From Ornithinicoccus halotolerans (lineage in GTDB: Bacteria > Actinomycetota > Actinomycetes > Actinomycetales > Dermatophilaceae), in NCBI RefSeq assembly GCF_009602535.1, contig NZ_WIQI01000008.1, positions 1 to 64,000 of the forward strand: 64,000 bases of DNA, given 5' to 3'. The notes below the pieces were generated by a model that saw only the letters and a list, made by a program, of their open reading frames with translations, ran no database searches and was not told the origin of the DNA. Below are positions 19,291 through 31,055 of the stretch, in pieces. Both the position numbers and the translations under genes were made by a program. How positions within the stretch are numbered: position 1 is the stretch's first letter; every line of letters starts with the position of its first letter.

Positions 19291-21135
19291 GTGAACCCAA
19301 CCTCTGGACCACCGATGACCCGATCCACCCGCTCGGTACGGCTGACCACCGGCGCGCTGGTGCTCAGCTGCTCCGCCGCGCTGCTGGCACCGGCGATCAG
19401 CAGCGCCGCCCCCGCCGACAGCGCCCCGCCCGCGCCCACCTCCCCGGGGACCGACTGGGACGAGGCCGCCTACCGCGGCTCCGTGGACGTCGTCGAGGGC
19501 CCCGACGGGGACCAGGAGACGGTCGACGGCACCGTCTTCGTCGACCAGGACCACGACTCGGTCCAGGACGCGGACGAGCGCGGCCTCGGCGGCGTGACCG
19601 TGGCCAACGGCCGCGACGTCACCACCACCGACAGCCACGGCCGCTACCAGCTGCCCGCCTACGACAACATGACGGTCACCGTCACCCAGCCCCGCGGCTA
19701 CCAGGTGCCGGTCGACGAGCACAACGTGGCGCAGTTCCACTACCACCACCTGCCGGAGGGCTCGCCGGAGCTGCGCTACGGCGGCATCGCCCCGACCGGG
19801 CCACTGCCCGACGAGGTCAACTTCCCGCTGGCCAGGAGCAGGTCCACGCAGTCACCGGAGCAGCACTGCGCGATCGGCGCGGACGTGCAGACCTACAACC
19901 TGGACCAGGTGGAGTACGCCCGCAACGGGGTCTTCACCGACTTGGCCGAGCGGAGCGACTACGCCGGCTGCGGCGCGCTGTTCATCGGCGACGTCGTGGG
20001 CGACGACCTGTCGCTGTTCTCGCAGACCCGCGAGCTCACCAGCATGCTCAACGGTCCGGCCCGGTTCCTGCCGGGCAACCACGACCTGGACTTCGACTCC
20101 TCGGCCCGGGAGCACAACTTCGACACCTTCCGCGCCCAGCTGGGCCCGGAGTACTTCTCCTACGACTCCGGCAAGGCCCACGTCGTCGCGCTGAGCTCGA
20201 TCGAGTACCCGACGACGCGGCCGCCGAGCAAGGGCGACTACACCTACGGACTCGGTGAGCGCCAGCTGGAGTGGCTGCGCAACGACATCGCGGCGGTGCC
20301 CGAGAACCGGCTCATCGTGCTGGCTTCGCACAGCCCGCTGCTGGAGTTCTGGTACAGCGACTCCCACCGCACCAAGCAGCTGCAGGAGATCTACCAGATC
20401 CTCGAGGGCCGTGAGGTGGTCGCCGTCAGCGGGCACACCCACATGTCGGAGAACCTGCGCGAGGGCGACCTCATGGCCGGCTGGACCGGGCTCGTCGGCG
20501 AGGAGGGGCTGCCGTTCCCGCACCTGACCGTCGGGGCGGTGTCGGGCCACTGGTACGCCGGCCGGCTGCTCGAGGAGGGCTACCCGACCGCCGTCCAGCG
20601 CGACGGCACGCCCCCCGGCGTGCTGACCCTCGACATCAAGAACACCGAGGTCACCGAGCGCTACACCGTGCGCGGCGCGGACGAGTCCCGGCAGCTGGCG
20701 CTCGGCCTGAACAGCCCGAGGTACCGCGACTGGTTCGAGGCGAACGAGAGCGACGCGGGCTCCGCGCCGCAGTTCCAGGACCCGCTGGCCGTCGGCCAGG
20801 ACGCGCTGTCCGGCACCTGGCTCACCACCAACTTCTGGATGGGCTCCACCGGGTCCACCGTGGAGGTGTCGATCGACGGCGGCGAGCCGGTAGCGGCCGA
20901 GCGCACCCAGCCGATGGAGGGAGAGGCCGTGCGCGTCGGGGCCGAGTGGTCCGACCCCGTGGCCAACCAGGAGACGCTGCCCCACGGCGGCGGTGTGGTC
21001 GACCGGACGATGCACCTGTGGCGCCTGCCGCTGCCGGCCGACCTGGCCGTCGGCGAGCACACCGCCGAGGTCACCGCGACCGACGTCCACGGCCGGACCT
21101 ACACCGAGACCCTCACCTTCGAGGTCACCGAGTGA
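19291..21135 (+). CDS. Secreted calcineurin-like metallophosphoesterase (paralog 2)
   Basis: 614 residues from GTG at 19291 (CGAGGAGA upstream), collinear with paralog 1: signal peptide (TTGALVLSCSAALLAPAISSA), N-terminal beta domain, catalytic domain (GADVQTY, GDVVGDD, GNHDLDFD, ASHSP, SGHTHM) and the C-terminal domain, which is almost identical to its twin. The first metal motif is ADVQTY instead of GDVQTY. The loop around WYSDSHRTKQ, near the active-site entrance, and the segment GDYTYGLGERQ differ from the twin, so the substrates may have diverged. Same secreted phosphate-ester hydrolase role, and it carries the better of the two PHO-box-like sites. Confidence 0.88.
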   Translation: MNPTSGPPMTRSTRSVRLTTGALVLSCSAALLAPAISSAAPADSAPPAPTSPGTDWDEAAYRGSVDVVEGPDGDQETVDGTVFVDQDHDSVQDADERGLGGVTVANGRDVTTTDSHGRYQLPAYDNMTVTVTQPRGYQVPVDEHNVAQFHYHHLPEGSPELRYGGIAPTGPLPDEVNFPLARSRSTQSPEQHCAIGADVQTYNLDQVEYARNGVFTDLAERSDYAGCGALFIGDVVGDDLSLFSQTRELTSMLNGPARFLPGNHDLDFDSSAREHNFDTFRAQLGPEYFSYDSGKAHVVALSSIEYPTTRPPSKGDYTYGLGERQLEWLRNDIAAVPENRLIVLASHSPLLEFWYSDSHRTKQLQEIYQILEGREVVAVSGHTHMSENLREGDLMAGWTGLVGEEGLPFPHLTVGAVSGHWYAGRLLEEGYPTAVQRDGTPPGVLTLDIKNTEVTERYTVRGADESRQLALGLNSPRYRDWFEANESDAGSAPQFQDPLAVGQDALSGTWLTTNFWMGSTGSTVEVSIDGGEPVAAERTQPMEGEAVRVGAEWSDPVANQETLPHGGGVVDRTMHLWRLPLPADLAVGEHTAEVTATDVHGRTYTETLTFEVTE

Positions 21136-21162
21136 CCGACGCCGCTCACTGACGCCGGATCC

Positions 21163-21205
21163 CGGTGCCGGCACCACGGGTCTCGCGGCCCGGGTGCCGG
21201 CACCG
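21163..21205. terminator. Convergent hairpin terminator
   Basis: CGGTGCCGGCACC (21163-21175) pairs perfectly with GGTGCCGGCACCG (21193-21205), 13 bp, between paralog 2 (plus) and dgdA (minus). Confidence 0.7.
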
Positions 21206-21215
21206 GTGCGTGTGG

Positions 21216-23992
<2,777 letters not shown>

Positions 23993-23996
<4 letters not shown>

Positions 23997-25039
23997 GCAG
24001 CACGCCCGTCCTCGGCATCACGCTCGGCGACGTCGCCGGCATCGGCCCGGAGATCACCGCCCGCACCCTGCTGCACCACCCCGAGCTGCGCGAGAAGTCG
24101 GTGCCCGTTGCCGTCGGCGACGCCGGCGCGCTCCGCCGCGGGTGCCAGGCGATCGGCGAGGACCCCGACAAGGTGCGCGTCCTCGAGCACCCCAGCCAGG
24201 CCAGCAACGACCCTGGACTCGCCGAGGTGGTGCAGGTCGGCCCGGGGATGTCGGAGGTCCCGTGGGGCGAGCTCAGCTCCGAGGCCGGGGACGGCTCCTA
24301 CCGGTTCGTGGTCGCGGCCTGCGACCTGGCCAAGGAGGGCGCGATCGACGGCATCGTCACCGCGCCGCTGAACAAGGCGGCGATGCACCAGGGCGGCCAC
24401 AAGTACCCGGGGCACACCGAGCTGCTGGCCGAGCAGTTCGACGTCACCAACTTCTCGCTGGTGCTCTCGGCGGGCGAGCTGTTCCTCTTCCACCTCACCA
24501 CGCACGTCTCGCTGCGGGAGGCGATCGAGCGGGTCACCGAGGAGCGGACCACGGCCGTGATCGACCTGGCGCACGCGTTCGGCCGGGCGCTGGGCCGACC
24601 GGACGAGCCGATCGCGGTGACCGGCCTGAACCCCCACGCCGGGGAGAACCGGCTCTTCGGCGACGAGGACGCCGACGTGCTCACCCCCGCGATCGAGGCC
24701 GCCGTGGCGCGCGGCATCGACGCCCGCGGGCCGCTCCCGGCCGACGCCGTCATCCCGCAGGCGGTGCGCGACAAGTGGAAGATGGTCGTCGTCTGCTACC
24801 ACGACCAGGGGCACGCGCCGTTCAAGGCGGTCTACGGCGACGACGGCGTCAACATCACCGTCGGGCTCCCCGTGGTCCGCGTCAGCGTCGACCACGGGAC
24901 CGCGTTCGACATCGCCGGGCAGGGTCTTGCCCGCGAGGGCAGCCTGGTGCTCGCCACCGAGCGCGCCGCCGCGCTGGCGCTCGGCTGGGGCGAGGTCTGG
25001 GAGACCGCCAAGGCCGGCGCAGGTGGCGACAAGGCCTAG
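23993..25039 (+). CDS. pdxA2: PdxA2-type 4-phospho-sugar-acid dehydrogenase (decarboxylating)
   Basis: 348 residues. PdxA family start GITLGDVAGIGPEITART, NKAAMHQGGHKYPGHTELL with a metal-binding histidine, a catalytic-region CYHDQGHAPFK and VRVSVDHGTAFDIAGQG near the C-terminus. PdxA proper makes vitamin B6. Fused in an operon with a DUF1537 kinase, family members instead oxidise and decarboxylate 4-phospho-D-threonate (or erythronate) to dihydroxyacetone phosphate using NAD. The GTG start lies in the 4-bp overlap with the kinase stop. Role as B6 enzyme is less likely because of this context. Substrate stereochemistry cannot be read from sequence. Confidence 0.88.
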
Positions 25040-25115
25040 CTGACCTCTCGGCGCCCTGGTCCAACGGAGGGTCGGCTCGTCTCGAGAAGCGGAGCCGGCA
25101 TTCGACGGACCCAGA

Positions 25116-25155
25116 GCCGAGCCGCTCGGCGTTGACAATGGGTGGATCCACTCAT
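25116..25155 (+). promoter_or_regulatory. Promoter/operator region of the flavoprotein gene
   Basis: GCCGAGC-C-GCTCGGC (25116-25130) is a perfect inverted repeat, possibly the terminator of pdxA2. It is followed at once by a consensus -35 TTGACA (25132-25137) and an 18-base near-palindrome ATGGGTGGATCCACTCAT (25138-25155, one mismatched pair), where the spacer would be. The expected -10 position reads TCGACA, a poor match, so the promoter call is tentative while the palindrome is clear. Confidence 0.4.
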
Positions 25156-25224
25156 CGACACGGGTGAGCGGATGGGCGTGCTGACCGATGTGGGGTGCGG
25201 TGCACCGTACCTAGCGTCGGTGGC

Positions 25225-26325
25225 ATGACCACACAGCACATCGAGACCCTGATCATCGGCGCCGGCCAGGCCGGCCTGTCCACCGGCTACCACCTGAAGC
25301 AGCTGGACCGGGAGTGCCTCATCGTCGACGGGCTCGACCGGGTCGGAGACAACTGGCGCCGTCACTACGACAGCCTCAGGCTGTTCACCCCGTCCCGGGC
25401 GAACAGCCTGGATGGCACGCCGTTCCCCGGCGATCCGTGGGCGTTCCCGACCAAGGACGAGTTCGCTGCCTACCTGGAGCTGTACGCCGTCGAGCACGAC
25501 CTCCCCGTCCGGACACGGACCCGGGTCGACCGGCTGACCGCCCGCGAGGCCGGCGGGTTCGCCGCCACCCTGGGGGCAGAGGAGATCACCTGCGGGAACG
25601 TCGTGGTGGCCACCGGTACTTTCGGTCGTACGCCGCAGATCCCGGCCTTCGCCACCGAGATCGATCCCCAGATCCGGCAGGTCCACTCCAGCGAGTACCG
25701 CCGACCCTCTCAGCTGCCCGACGGGCCGGTGCTGGTCGTCGGCGCCTCGCACAGCGGGTTGGACATCGCCTACGAACTGGCCGAGACCCGGCCCACGACG
25801 CTCGTCGGACCCGACCGCGGGAACGTCCCCCTCGAGTGGGGCTCGCGCCGGTTCCGCGCGGCGTTCCCGGTCATCGAGTTCGCCTTCAACCACGTGCTCA
25901 CCCGGCGTACGCCGATGGGACGTAAGACGATGCAGCAACTCCGCCACCACGGTGTCCCGCAGCTGCGTGTCAAGCGCCACCACCTCGGCGCGCGGGACGT
26001 GGACTGGATCACCGAGCACGTCGTGGGCGTCGCCGAGGGGCTGCCGTGTCTCGCGGACGGGCGCACCTTCGACATCGCGAGCATCGTCTGGGCCACCGGG
26101 TTCCGGCAGGTCTACGACTGGATCGACCTCCCGCTGCCGATCGAGGACGGTTGGCCGGTGGAGTATCGCGGCGTCGTCGACTCGGTGCCGGGCCTCTACT
26201 TCTGCGGCCTGGCCTTCCAGTACTGCTTCGCCTCGGGTGAGGTCAACGGCGTGGGCCGCGACGCGGCGTACCTCGCCCACCAGATCGCGGCTCGAACGGC
26301 GGCCCGTGCCCCCGCTGCCGTCTGA
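25225..26325 (+). CDS. Flavin-containing monooxygenase / CzcO-like oxidoreductase
   Basis: 366 residues from ATG at 25225. FAD site [18 protein letters not shown] at the N-terminus; NAD(P)H site [19 protein letters not shown] near residue 173; [14 protein letters not shown] and the C-terminal [33 protein letters not shown] complete the two-dinucleotide fold. The family oxygenates soft nucleophiles or ketones in the cytoplasm; the substrate is unknown. A LuxR regulator follows 82 bp later on the same strand and may control it. Confidence 0.85.
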   Translation: MTTQHIETLIIGAGQAGLSTGYHLKQLDRECLIVDGLDRVGDNWRRHYDSLRLFTPSRANSLDGTPFPGDPWAFPTKDEFAAYLELYAVEHDLPVRTRTRVDRLTAREAGGFAATLGAEEITCGNVVVATGTFGRTPQIPAFATEIDPQIRQVHSSEYRRPSQLPDGPVLVVGASHSGLDIAYELAETRPTTLVGPDRGNVPLEWGSRRFRAAFPVIEFAFNHVLTRRTPMGRKTMQQLRHHGVPQLRVKRHHLGARDVDWITEHVVGVAEGLPCLADGRTFDIASIVWATGFRQVYDWIDLPLPIEDGWPVEYRGVVDSVPGLYFCGLAFQYCFASGEVNGVGRDAAYLAHQIAARTAARAPAAV

Positions 26326-26384
26326 TGATGCGCTGCCAGATCTTCCTGGCCATGAGGCTGCGGACCTCGCGCGCGGACGACTAC

Positions 26385-26397
26385 CCTCGAATCGAGG
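26385..26397. promoter_or_regulatory. Palindrome CCTCGA-A-TCGAGG before the LuxR gene
   Basis: A perfect 6-1-6 inverted repeat ending 10 bp before the ATG at 26408. It overlaps the ribosome-binding GAGGTGG. It could be an operator for self-regulation or an mRNA hairpin that masks the ribosome site. Confidence 0.35.
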
Positions 26398-26407
26398 TGG
26401 TGGCGCG

Positions 26408-28036
26408 ATGAGCGTGGTCGACGATCTGCACCGGGCCCGTCAAGCCTACGAGCGCCGCGAGTGGGTGGCGGCGTACCGCGCGCTGTCGGACCTGGACGAC
26501 ACCCACCTGCAGGCGGACGACTTCGCTGCGCTGGCGATCACCGCGTTTCTCCTGGGCCGCCGCAACGACTGCGTCCAGGCGTTGCAGCGTGCCCACCAGG
26601 CCGAGCTCGGGGAGAACGACACGCTGGGAGCGGTCCGCGCGGCGTACTGGCTGGCGATGACCCTGTGGCAGGGCGGGGAGGCCGCCATCAGCAACGGCTG
26701 GATGGCCCGGGGCGAGCGGCTGCTCGAGGGTGTCTCGGAGGATGTGGTGGAGCGTGGCTATCTCCTCGAGCGGGCCACGTTCGGGCACGTCGCCAACGGG
26801 GAGTTCGCGGAGGCGGCCGCCGCCGCGCCAAAGGTGACCGAGTACGGCCGACGCTTCGGCGACCCCGACCTGACCGCCATGGGCCTCCACATGGAGGGTC
26901 GGCTGACCATCTTCTCCGGTCAGGTCGCCGACGGGCTCCGGCTCCTCGACGAGGCGATGGTGTGGGTCCTGGCCGGGGAGGTCTCACCCATCTTCTCCGG
27001 GGTGATCTACTGCTCGTGTGTCGAAGCCTGTCAGCAGGTCTCCGACTTCGGCCGGATGGGGGAATGGACGCATGCGCTGACCCTCTGGTGCGACAGCCAG
27101 CCCGGCCTGGTCGCGTTCACCGGTCAGTGTGCGGTCCACCGTGGCCAGTTGATGCGGTTGCACGGCGCCTATCGTGACGCGATCAGCGAGCTCGAACAGG
27201 CGGCCGGGCGGTATGCCGCGGCCGGGGGAAGTCCCGCAGTCGGACAGGCCCATTACGAGCGTGGCGAGACGCTGCGCATCGGGGGAGAGTACGACGCTGC
27301 CGAGGCTGCCTACACGGAAGCAGCCGAGTACGGCCACCCGGCCCAGCCCGGCCGGGCACTGCTGTGGCTGGCCCGTGGTCGACCGGATGCGGCGTCGGCC
27401 GCAATCCACCGCGTGGTGGCCGAGGTGCAGGATCCGGTGCACCGGTCGCAGATGCTGGCGGCTGCTGTCGACGTGCTGGTAGAGGTGGGGGAGCTCGAGG
27501 ACGCCGCATCTTTGGCGGACCAGCTCTGCGGGTTCGGATCGGCCTTCGGCTGCACCGCGCTCCAAGCGGCCGGCGAGTACGCCAGAGCATCGGTCGCCAT
27601 CGCGCGTGCCGAGGCCGAGGACGCGCTTGCGGCCGCCCGGAGCGGCGCCGACGCCTGGGCCCGGTTGTCCGCGCCGTACGAGGTGGCCCGGTGTCGCGTG
27701 CTGATCGGACGTGCGCTCCGACTCCTCGGCGACGCGGAGTCGGCGGCGGCCGAGCTGGCGGAGGCGCGGAGGGCGTTCGCCGGTCTCGGCGCCGCACCGG
27801 CCGAGCACGATGTCACTGTGCTCCTCGGGGATGCGCGGGCGCCCGGCGGCTTGAGTCCGCGTGAGATCGAGGTGCTGCGGCTGGTCGCCACGGGCAAAAG
27901 CAACCCCGAGATCGCGGCGGCGCTGGTGCTGTCGGAGAAGACGGTCGCCCGGCATCTGTCGAACATCTTCGCCAAGCTCGACGTGAGGTCCCGGACTGCG
28001 GCAGCGGCGTTCGCATTCGAGCACCACGTGGTCTGA
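26408..28036 (+). CDS. LuxR-family transcriptional regulator with helical-repeat sensor part
   Basis: 542 residues from ATG at 26408. The C-terminal HTH is typical of LuxR/Nar[41 protein letters not shown]. Residues 1-470 are all helical with TPR-like pairs (for example [60 protein letters not shown]). There is no N-terminal P-loop NTPase, so it resembles a LAL regulator shorn of its ATPase. It probably binds DNA next to it; its position suggests control of the flavoprotein monooxygenase. The inducer is unknown. Confidence 0.82.
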   Translation: MSVVDDLHRARQAYERREWVAAYRALSDLDDTHLQADDFAALAITAFLLGRRNDCVQALQRAHQAELGENDTLGAVRAAYWLAMTLWQGGEAAISNGWMARGERLLEGVSEDVVERGYLLERATFGHVANGEFAEAAAAAPKVTEYGRRFGDPDLTAMGLHMEGRLTIFSGQVADGLRLLDEAMVWVLAGEVSPIFSGVIYCSCVEACQQVSDFGRMGEWTHALTLWCDSQPGLVAFTGQCAVHRGQLMRLHGAYRDAISELEQAAGRYAAAGGSPAVGQAHYERGETLRIGGEYDAAEAAYTEAAEYGHPAQPGRALLWLARGRPDAASAAIHRVVAEVQDPVHRSQMLAAAVDVLVEVGELEDAASLADQLCGFGSAFGCTALQAAGEYARASVAIARAEAEDALAAARSGADAWARLSAPYEVARCRVLIGRALRLLGDAESAAAELAEARRAFAGLGAAPAEHDVTVLLGDARAPGGLSPREIEVLRLVATGKSNPEIAAALVLSEKTVARHLSNIFAKLDVRSRTAAAAFAFEHHVV

Positions 28037-28068
28037 GCCGCGACCCACCGTCGGACTTGCCGCACTGA

Positions 28069-28085
28069 GTGGCGCTCAGCGCCAC
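28069..28085. terminator. Convergent hairpin
   Basis: GTGGCGCT-C-AGCGCCAC is a perfect inverted repeat between the ends of the LuxR gene (plus) and the cyclase gene (minus). As RNA it gives a 7-bp stem with a three-base loop, short but GC-rich. Confidence 0.5.
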
Positions 28086-28152
28086 CGTCAGGAGATCGCT
28101 CCAGGGACCGCTCATCTCCCAACCGTCCTCACCGTCCCAGTCCACCGGCTGA

Positions 28153-29409
28153 TCACGCCGGTGTGACGTCCGCTCGGATGCCGTCGAGGACGAAGATTTC
28201 CACCGGCCCCTTGCCCTTGACCTCGGCGAGTCCTGTGCTGTGGAGGACGAAGCCCTCGCCGAGGGCGGCCGCTACCCGAGGCGTGACCTGGATCTCCCCC
28301 GGCCGGCCGTGCGACTGCATCCGGCTGGCCGTGTTGACGGTGTCACCCCACAGGTCGTAGCTGAACTTGCGGCGGCCGATCACCCCGGCCACGGCCGGGC
28401 CGGTGTCGATCCCGATCCGGACGTCGAGCCAGGACTCCCCCGTCTCCACCGCGATCGAGGCCATGTCCTCCCGCATCGCCAGCGCCACCCGGGCGACCGC
28501 CTGGACGTGCCCGTCCCGCGCCTCCGGCACCCCGCCGGCGACCATGTAGGCGTCACCGATGGTCTTGATCTTCTCCAGCCCCTCGGCGTCGGCGCGGTAG
28601 TCGAACGCGGTGAAGATACGGTCCAGCAGCGCCACCAGGTCCTCGGGTGCCATCACGAGCGCCCGCTGGGTGAACCCCACCAGGTCGGCGAACAGCACGC
28701 TGACGCTGTCGTGGCGCTCCGCGATGACCCCCGTCTCGCTCTTCAGGCGGCTGGCGATCGGCTGGGGCAGCACGTTGAGCAGCAGCCGCTCCGACCGCTC
28801 CCGCTCGAGCTCGAGGGCGCGGTGCACCCGAGCCCGCTGGTCCACGAAGTAGGCGAGCATGGCGTACGCACTCACCGTGGCGCCCACGACGTTCAGGACG
28901 AAGAAGAAGACCCGGACCCGGCGCGGCAGGTCCGCCGGTTCGTGGGCCAGCACCGGGTCGAGCACCGCCAGGACCAGCAACAGACCCAGGAACGCCGCCA
29001 GCCACACCAGCGACTTCTTCACCCCGAAGAGCGCCAGGGCCGCGAGCGGCACGAAGATCCCCCACAGGAACATGCCGCTGGAGGCGACGAACCCGCCGAG
29101 CGAGGCCTGCAGCAGCGCCGGCAGCACCAGCATCGTGACCAGCTGGGTGGTGCGGAAGAGGTCGAACCGGCGCGTCCGCGCCAGGAGGACGAGTCCGGTG
29201 ACCGTGACCAGCTGGTACAGCAGCGGGATCGCCGCTGACCTCAGGTGGCCGAAGGCCAGGTAGGTACTCGTCCAGACCACCGAGATGAGGGCGATGAGCA
29301 CCGACGCGAGCACGAGCGCGGCCGCGCGGAGGCGTTCGTCGCGGGAGTCGCCCGGACGCGCGCCCAGGTCGGACAGCCGGGCGACCAGGCCCTCGACTCG
29401 TCGCTTCAT
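28153..29409 (-). CDS. Membrane-bound class III adenylate cyclase
   Basis: 418 residues. Residues ~28-190 hold about six membrane helices, followed by a short linker helix (RVHRALELERERSERLLLNVLP) and the class III catalytic domain. Seen there: VSVLFADLVGFTQ (first metal aspartate), LEKIKTIGDAYMVAGG (purine-selecting lysine and second aspartate) and SYDLWGDTVNTASRMQ (second purine contact, transition-state Asn and Arg). This residue set is typical of adenylate rather than guanylate cyclases and matches the mycobacterial Rv1625c layout. It should make cAMP at the inner membrane face as a homodimer. No effector gene is adjacent. Confidence 0.9.
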   Translation of the reverse strand: MKRRVEGLVARLSDLGARPGDSRDERLRAAALVLASVLIALISVVWTSTYLAFGHLRSAAIPLLYQLVTVTGLVLLARTRRFDLFRTTQLVTMLVLPALLQASLGGFVASSGMFLWGIFVPLAALALFGVKKSLVWLAAFLGLLLVLAVLDPVLAHEPADLPRRVRVFFFVLNVVGATVSAYAMLAYFVDQRARVHRALELERERSERLLLNVLPQPIASRLKSETGVIAERHDSVSVLFADLVGFTQRALVMAPEDLVALLDRIFTAFDYRADAEGLEKIKTIGDAYMVAGGVPEARDGHVQAVARVALAMREDMASIAVETGESWLDVRIGIDTGPAVAGVIGRRKFSYDLWGDTVNTASRMQSHGRPGEIQVTPRVAAALGEGFVLHSTGLAEVKGKGPVEIFVLDGIRADVTPA

Positions 29410-29741
29410 TCCCGCCCCCCGGTCACGCCGCCGGGCGCTAGGGACGCCACCCGCTCAGGGTATCGGAGCCGAACGCGATCGCGGATCACCGAGCGCCAAT
29501 GCGGTGACCAGCGCACTCATGCCGTAGGCTGGTCGCAGGCCCCGTCCCCACGGGTGCCACCGGTGCCAGCCCGTTGCGTGGTGTCCGTTCCCAGCCGGGT
29601 TCGGCCGGTGGCCCGTCCCGCTGATGGCGGTGAGGCTCGTATGGCGCTCCGGCGCCGCCCCGCGGCACAGCCTGTTGCGAGCGCCGCACCGCCACTCCCG
29701 CGAACCCGCGATGTGGCCCGCTTCTGCCCGAAAGAGCACCC
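29410..29741 (+). promoter_or_regulatory. 332-bp divergent region, probable long leader of the RNA helicase gene
   Basis: No credible gene. Sequence such as GTATGGCGCTCCGGCGCCGCCCCG can fold into GC-rich hairpins. RNA helicase genes often carry long regulated leaders, so this may be one. I cannot identify a specific promoter or riboswitch. Confidence 0.3.
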
Positions 29742-31013
29742 TTGACTGTGACGTCCCGTCCTGCCCGCTCCCGCCGCCGTCGCGGCGGGGCCTCCCCGGC
29801 CACGCCGGCCGCCGCGCCCGCCGCGGCGACTGCGACCGCGACGGCTGCCCCCAGCCCGACCGGCGCCACCAGCTTCACCGCCCTCGGCGTCCCGGCCTCC
29901 CTGGCCGACGTCCTCGCCCGGGACGGCATCACCACCCCGTTCCCCATCCAGGCCGCTACCCTGCCGGACGCGCTGGCCGGCCGTGACGTGCTGGGCCGTG
30001 GCCGCACCGGCTCCGGCAAGACGGTGGCGTTCGCGCTGCCGACCATCAACGCCCTCACCGGTCAGCGGGCCCGCCCGGGCTCCCCGCTCGGGCTCATCCT
30101 GGCGCCCACCCGCGAGCTGGCCAACCAGATCGCCGCGACCCTGAAGCCGCTGGCCGACGCCTCGGGCGTGCGCATCACGACCATCTACGGCGGCGTCAAG
30201 CAGGGCCCGCAGGTCTCGGCGCTGCGCTCCGGTGTCGAGCTCGTCATCGGCTGTCCCGGCCGGATCGAGGATCTGGTCCGACAGCAGCACCTCAGCCTGG
30301 GCCAGGTCCGGGTGACCGTGCTGGACGAGTGCGACCACCTGGCCGACCTCGGCTTCCTACCGGTGGTGCGGCGGCTGCTCGACACCACGCCGGCCGGCGG
30401 GCAGCGGCTGCTGTTCTCGGCCACGCTCGACGGCGCCATCGACAAGCTGGTGCGGACCTACCTGAGCAACCCGGTCACCCACAGCGTCGACGCGGTAGCG
30501 GCGGCGCCGGTCCCGATGACCCACCACCTGCTGCGGGTGGAGCAGGCCGACAAGCGCCAGGTCGTCACCCAGCTGGCCACCGGCCCCGGTCGGCGGATCC
30601 TGTTCACCCGCACCAAGCACGGGGCCAAGAAGCTGGCCCGGCAGCTGACCGCGTCGGGCGTGCCGGCGGTGGACCTGCACGGCAACCTCGCCCAGAACGC
30701 CCGGACCCGAAACCTGGCGGCGTTCAGCAGCGGCCAGGTCCGCGTCCTGGTCGCCACCGACATCGCGGCCCGCGGCATCCACGTCGACGACGTCGAGCTG
30801 GTCGTGCACGTGGACCCGCCCGCCGAGCACAAGGCCTACCTGCACCGCTCCGGCCGCACCGCCCGCGCCGGTGCCGCCGGTGCCGTCGTGACGGTCGTCC
30901 TGCCCGAGCAGGCCGGTGAGGTCGCCGCGCTGACCCGCAAGGCGAAGATCACCGCGACCACCGCTACCGCCCGGCCCGGCGACGCCCACGTGAACAAGCT
31001 GGCCGCGGCCTAG
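29742..31013 (+). CDS. DEAD-box-type ATP-dependent RNA helicase with a DECD motif
   Basis: 423 residues, probably from TTG at 29742 (AAAGAG five bases upstream); GTG at 29748 is possible. After an Ala/Arg-rich basic tail the motifs run in order: Q-motif TPFPIQAATLPDAL, Walker A GRTGSGKT, PTRELANQI, GCPGRIEDL, motif II DECD (DEAD is usual), SATLD, then the second RecA domain with TRTKHGAKKLAR, VLVATDIAARGIHVDDV and HRSGRTARAG. It should unwind or remodel RNA, as in ribosome assembly or cold adaptation. The alanine-to-cysteine change in motif II is known in the eukaryotic Sub2/UAP56 branch and rare in bacteria. Ends before a strong terminator. Confidence 0.92.
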   Translation: MTVTSRPARSRRRRGGASPATPAAAPAAATATATAAPSPTGATSFTALGVPASLADVLARDGITTPFPIQAATLPDALAGRDVLGRGRTGSGKTVAFALPTINALTGQRARPGSPLGLILAPTRELANQIAATLKPLADASGVRITTIYGGVKQGPQVSALRSGVELVIGCPGRIEDLVRQQHLSLGQVRVTVLDECDHLADLGFLPVVRRLLDTTPAGGQRLLFSATLDGAIDKLVRTYLSNPVTHSVDAVAAAPVPMTHHLLRVEQADKRQVVTQLATGPGRRILFTRTKHGAKKLARQLTASGVPAVDLHGNLAQNARTRNLAAFSSGQVRVLVATDIAARGIHVDDVELVVHVDPPAEHKAYLHRSGRTARAGAAGAVVTVVLPEQAGEVAALTRKAKITATTATARPGDAHVNKLAAA

Positions 31014-31023
31014 CGGCCTCACG

Positions 31024-31055
31024 GCGGTCCCGGCCGGAGCTCTGGCCGGGACCGC
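31024..31055. terminator. Strong convergent terminator
   Basis: GCGGTCCCGGCC (31024-31035) pairs perfectly with GGCCGGGACCGC (31044-31055), 12 bp, 8-base loop. It starts 11 bp after the helicase stop and ends directly at the stop of the convergent amidohydrolase. Confidence 0.75.
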
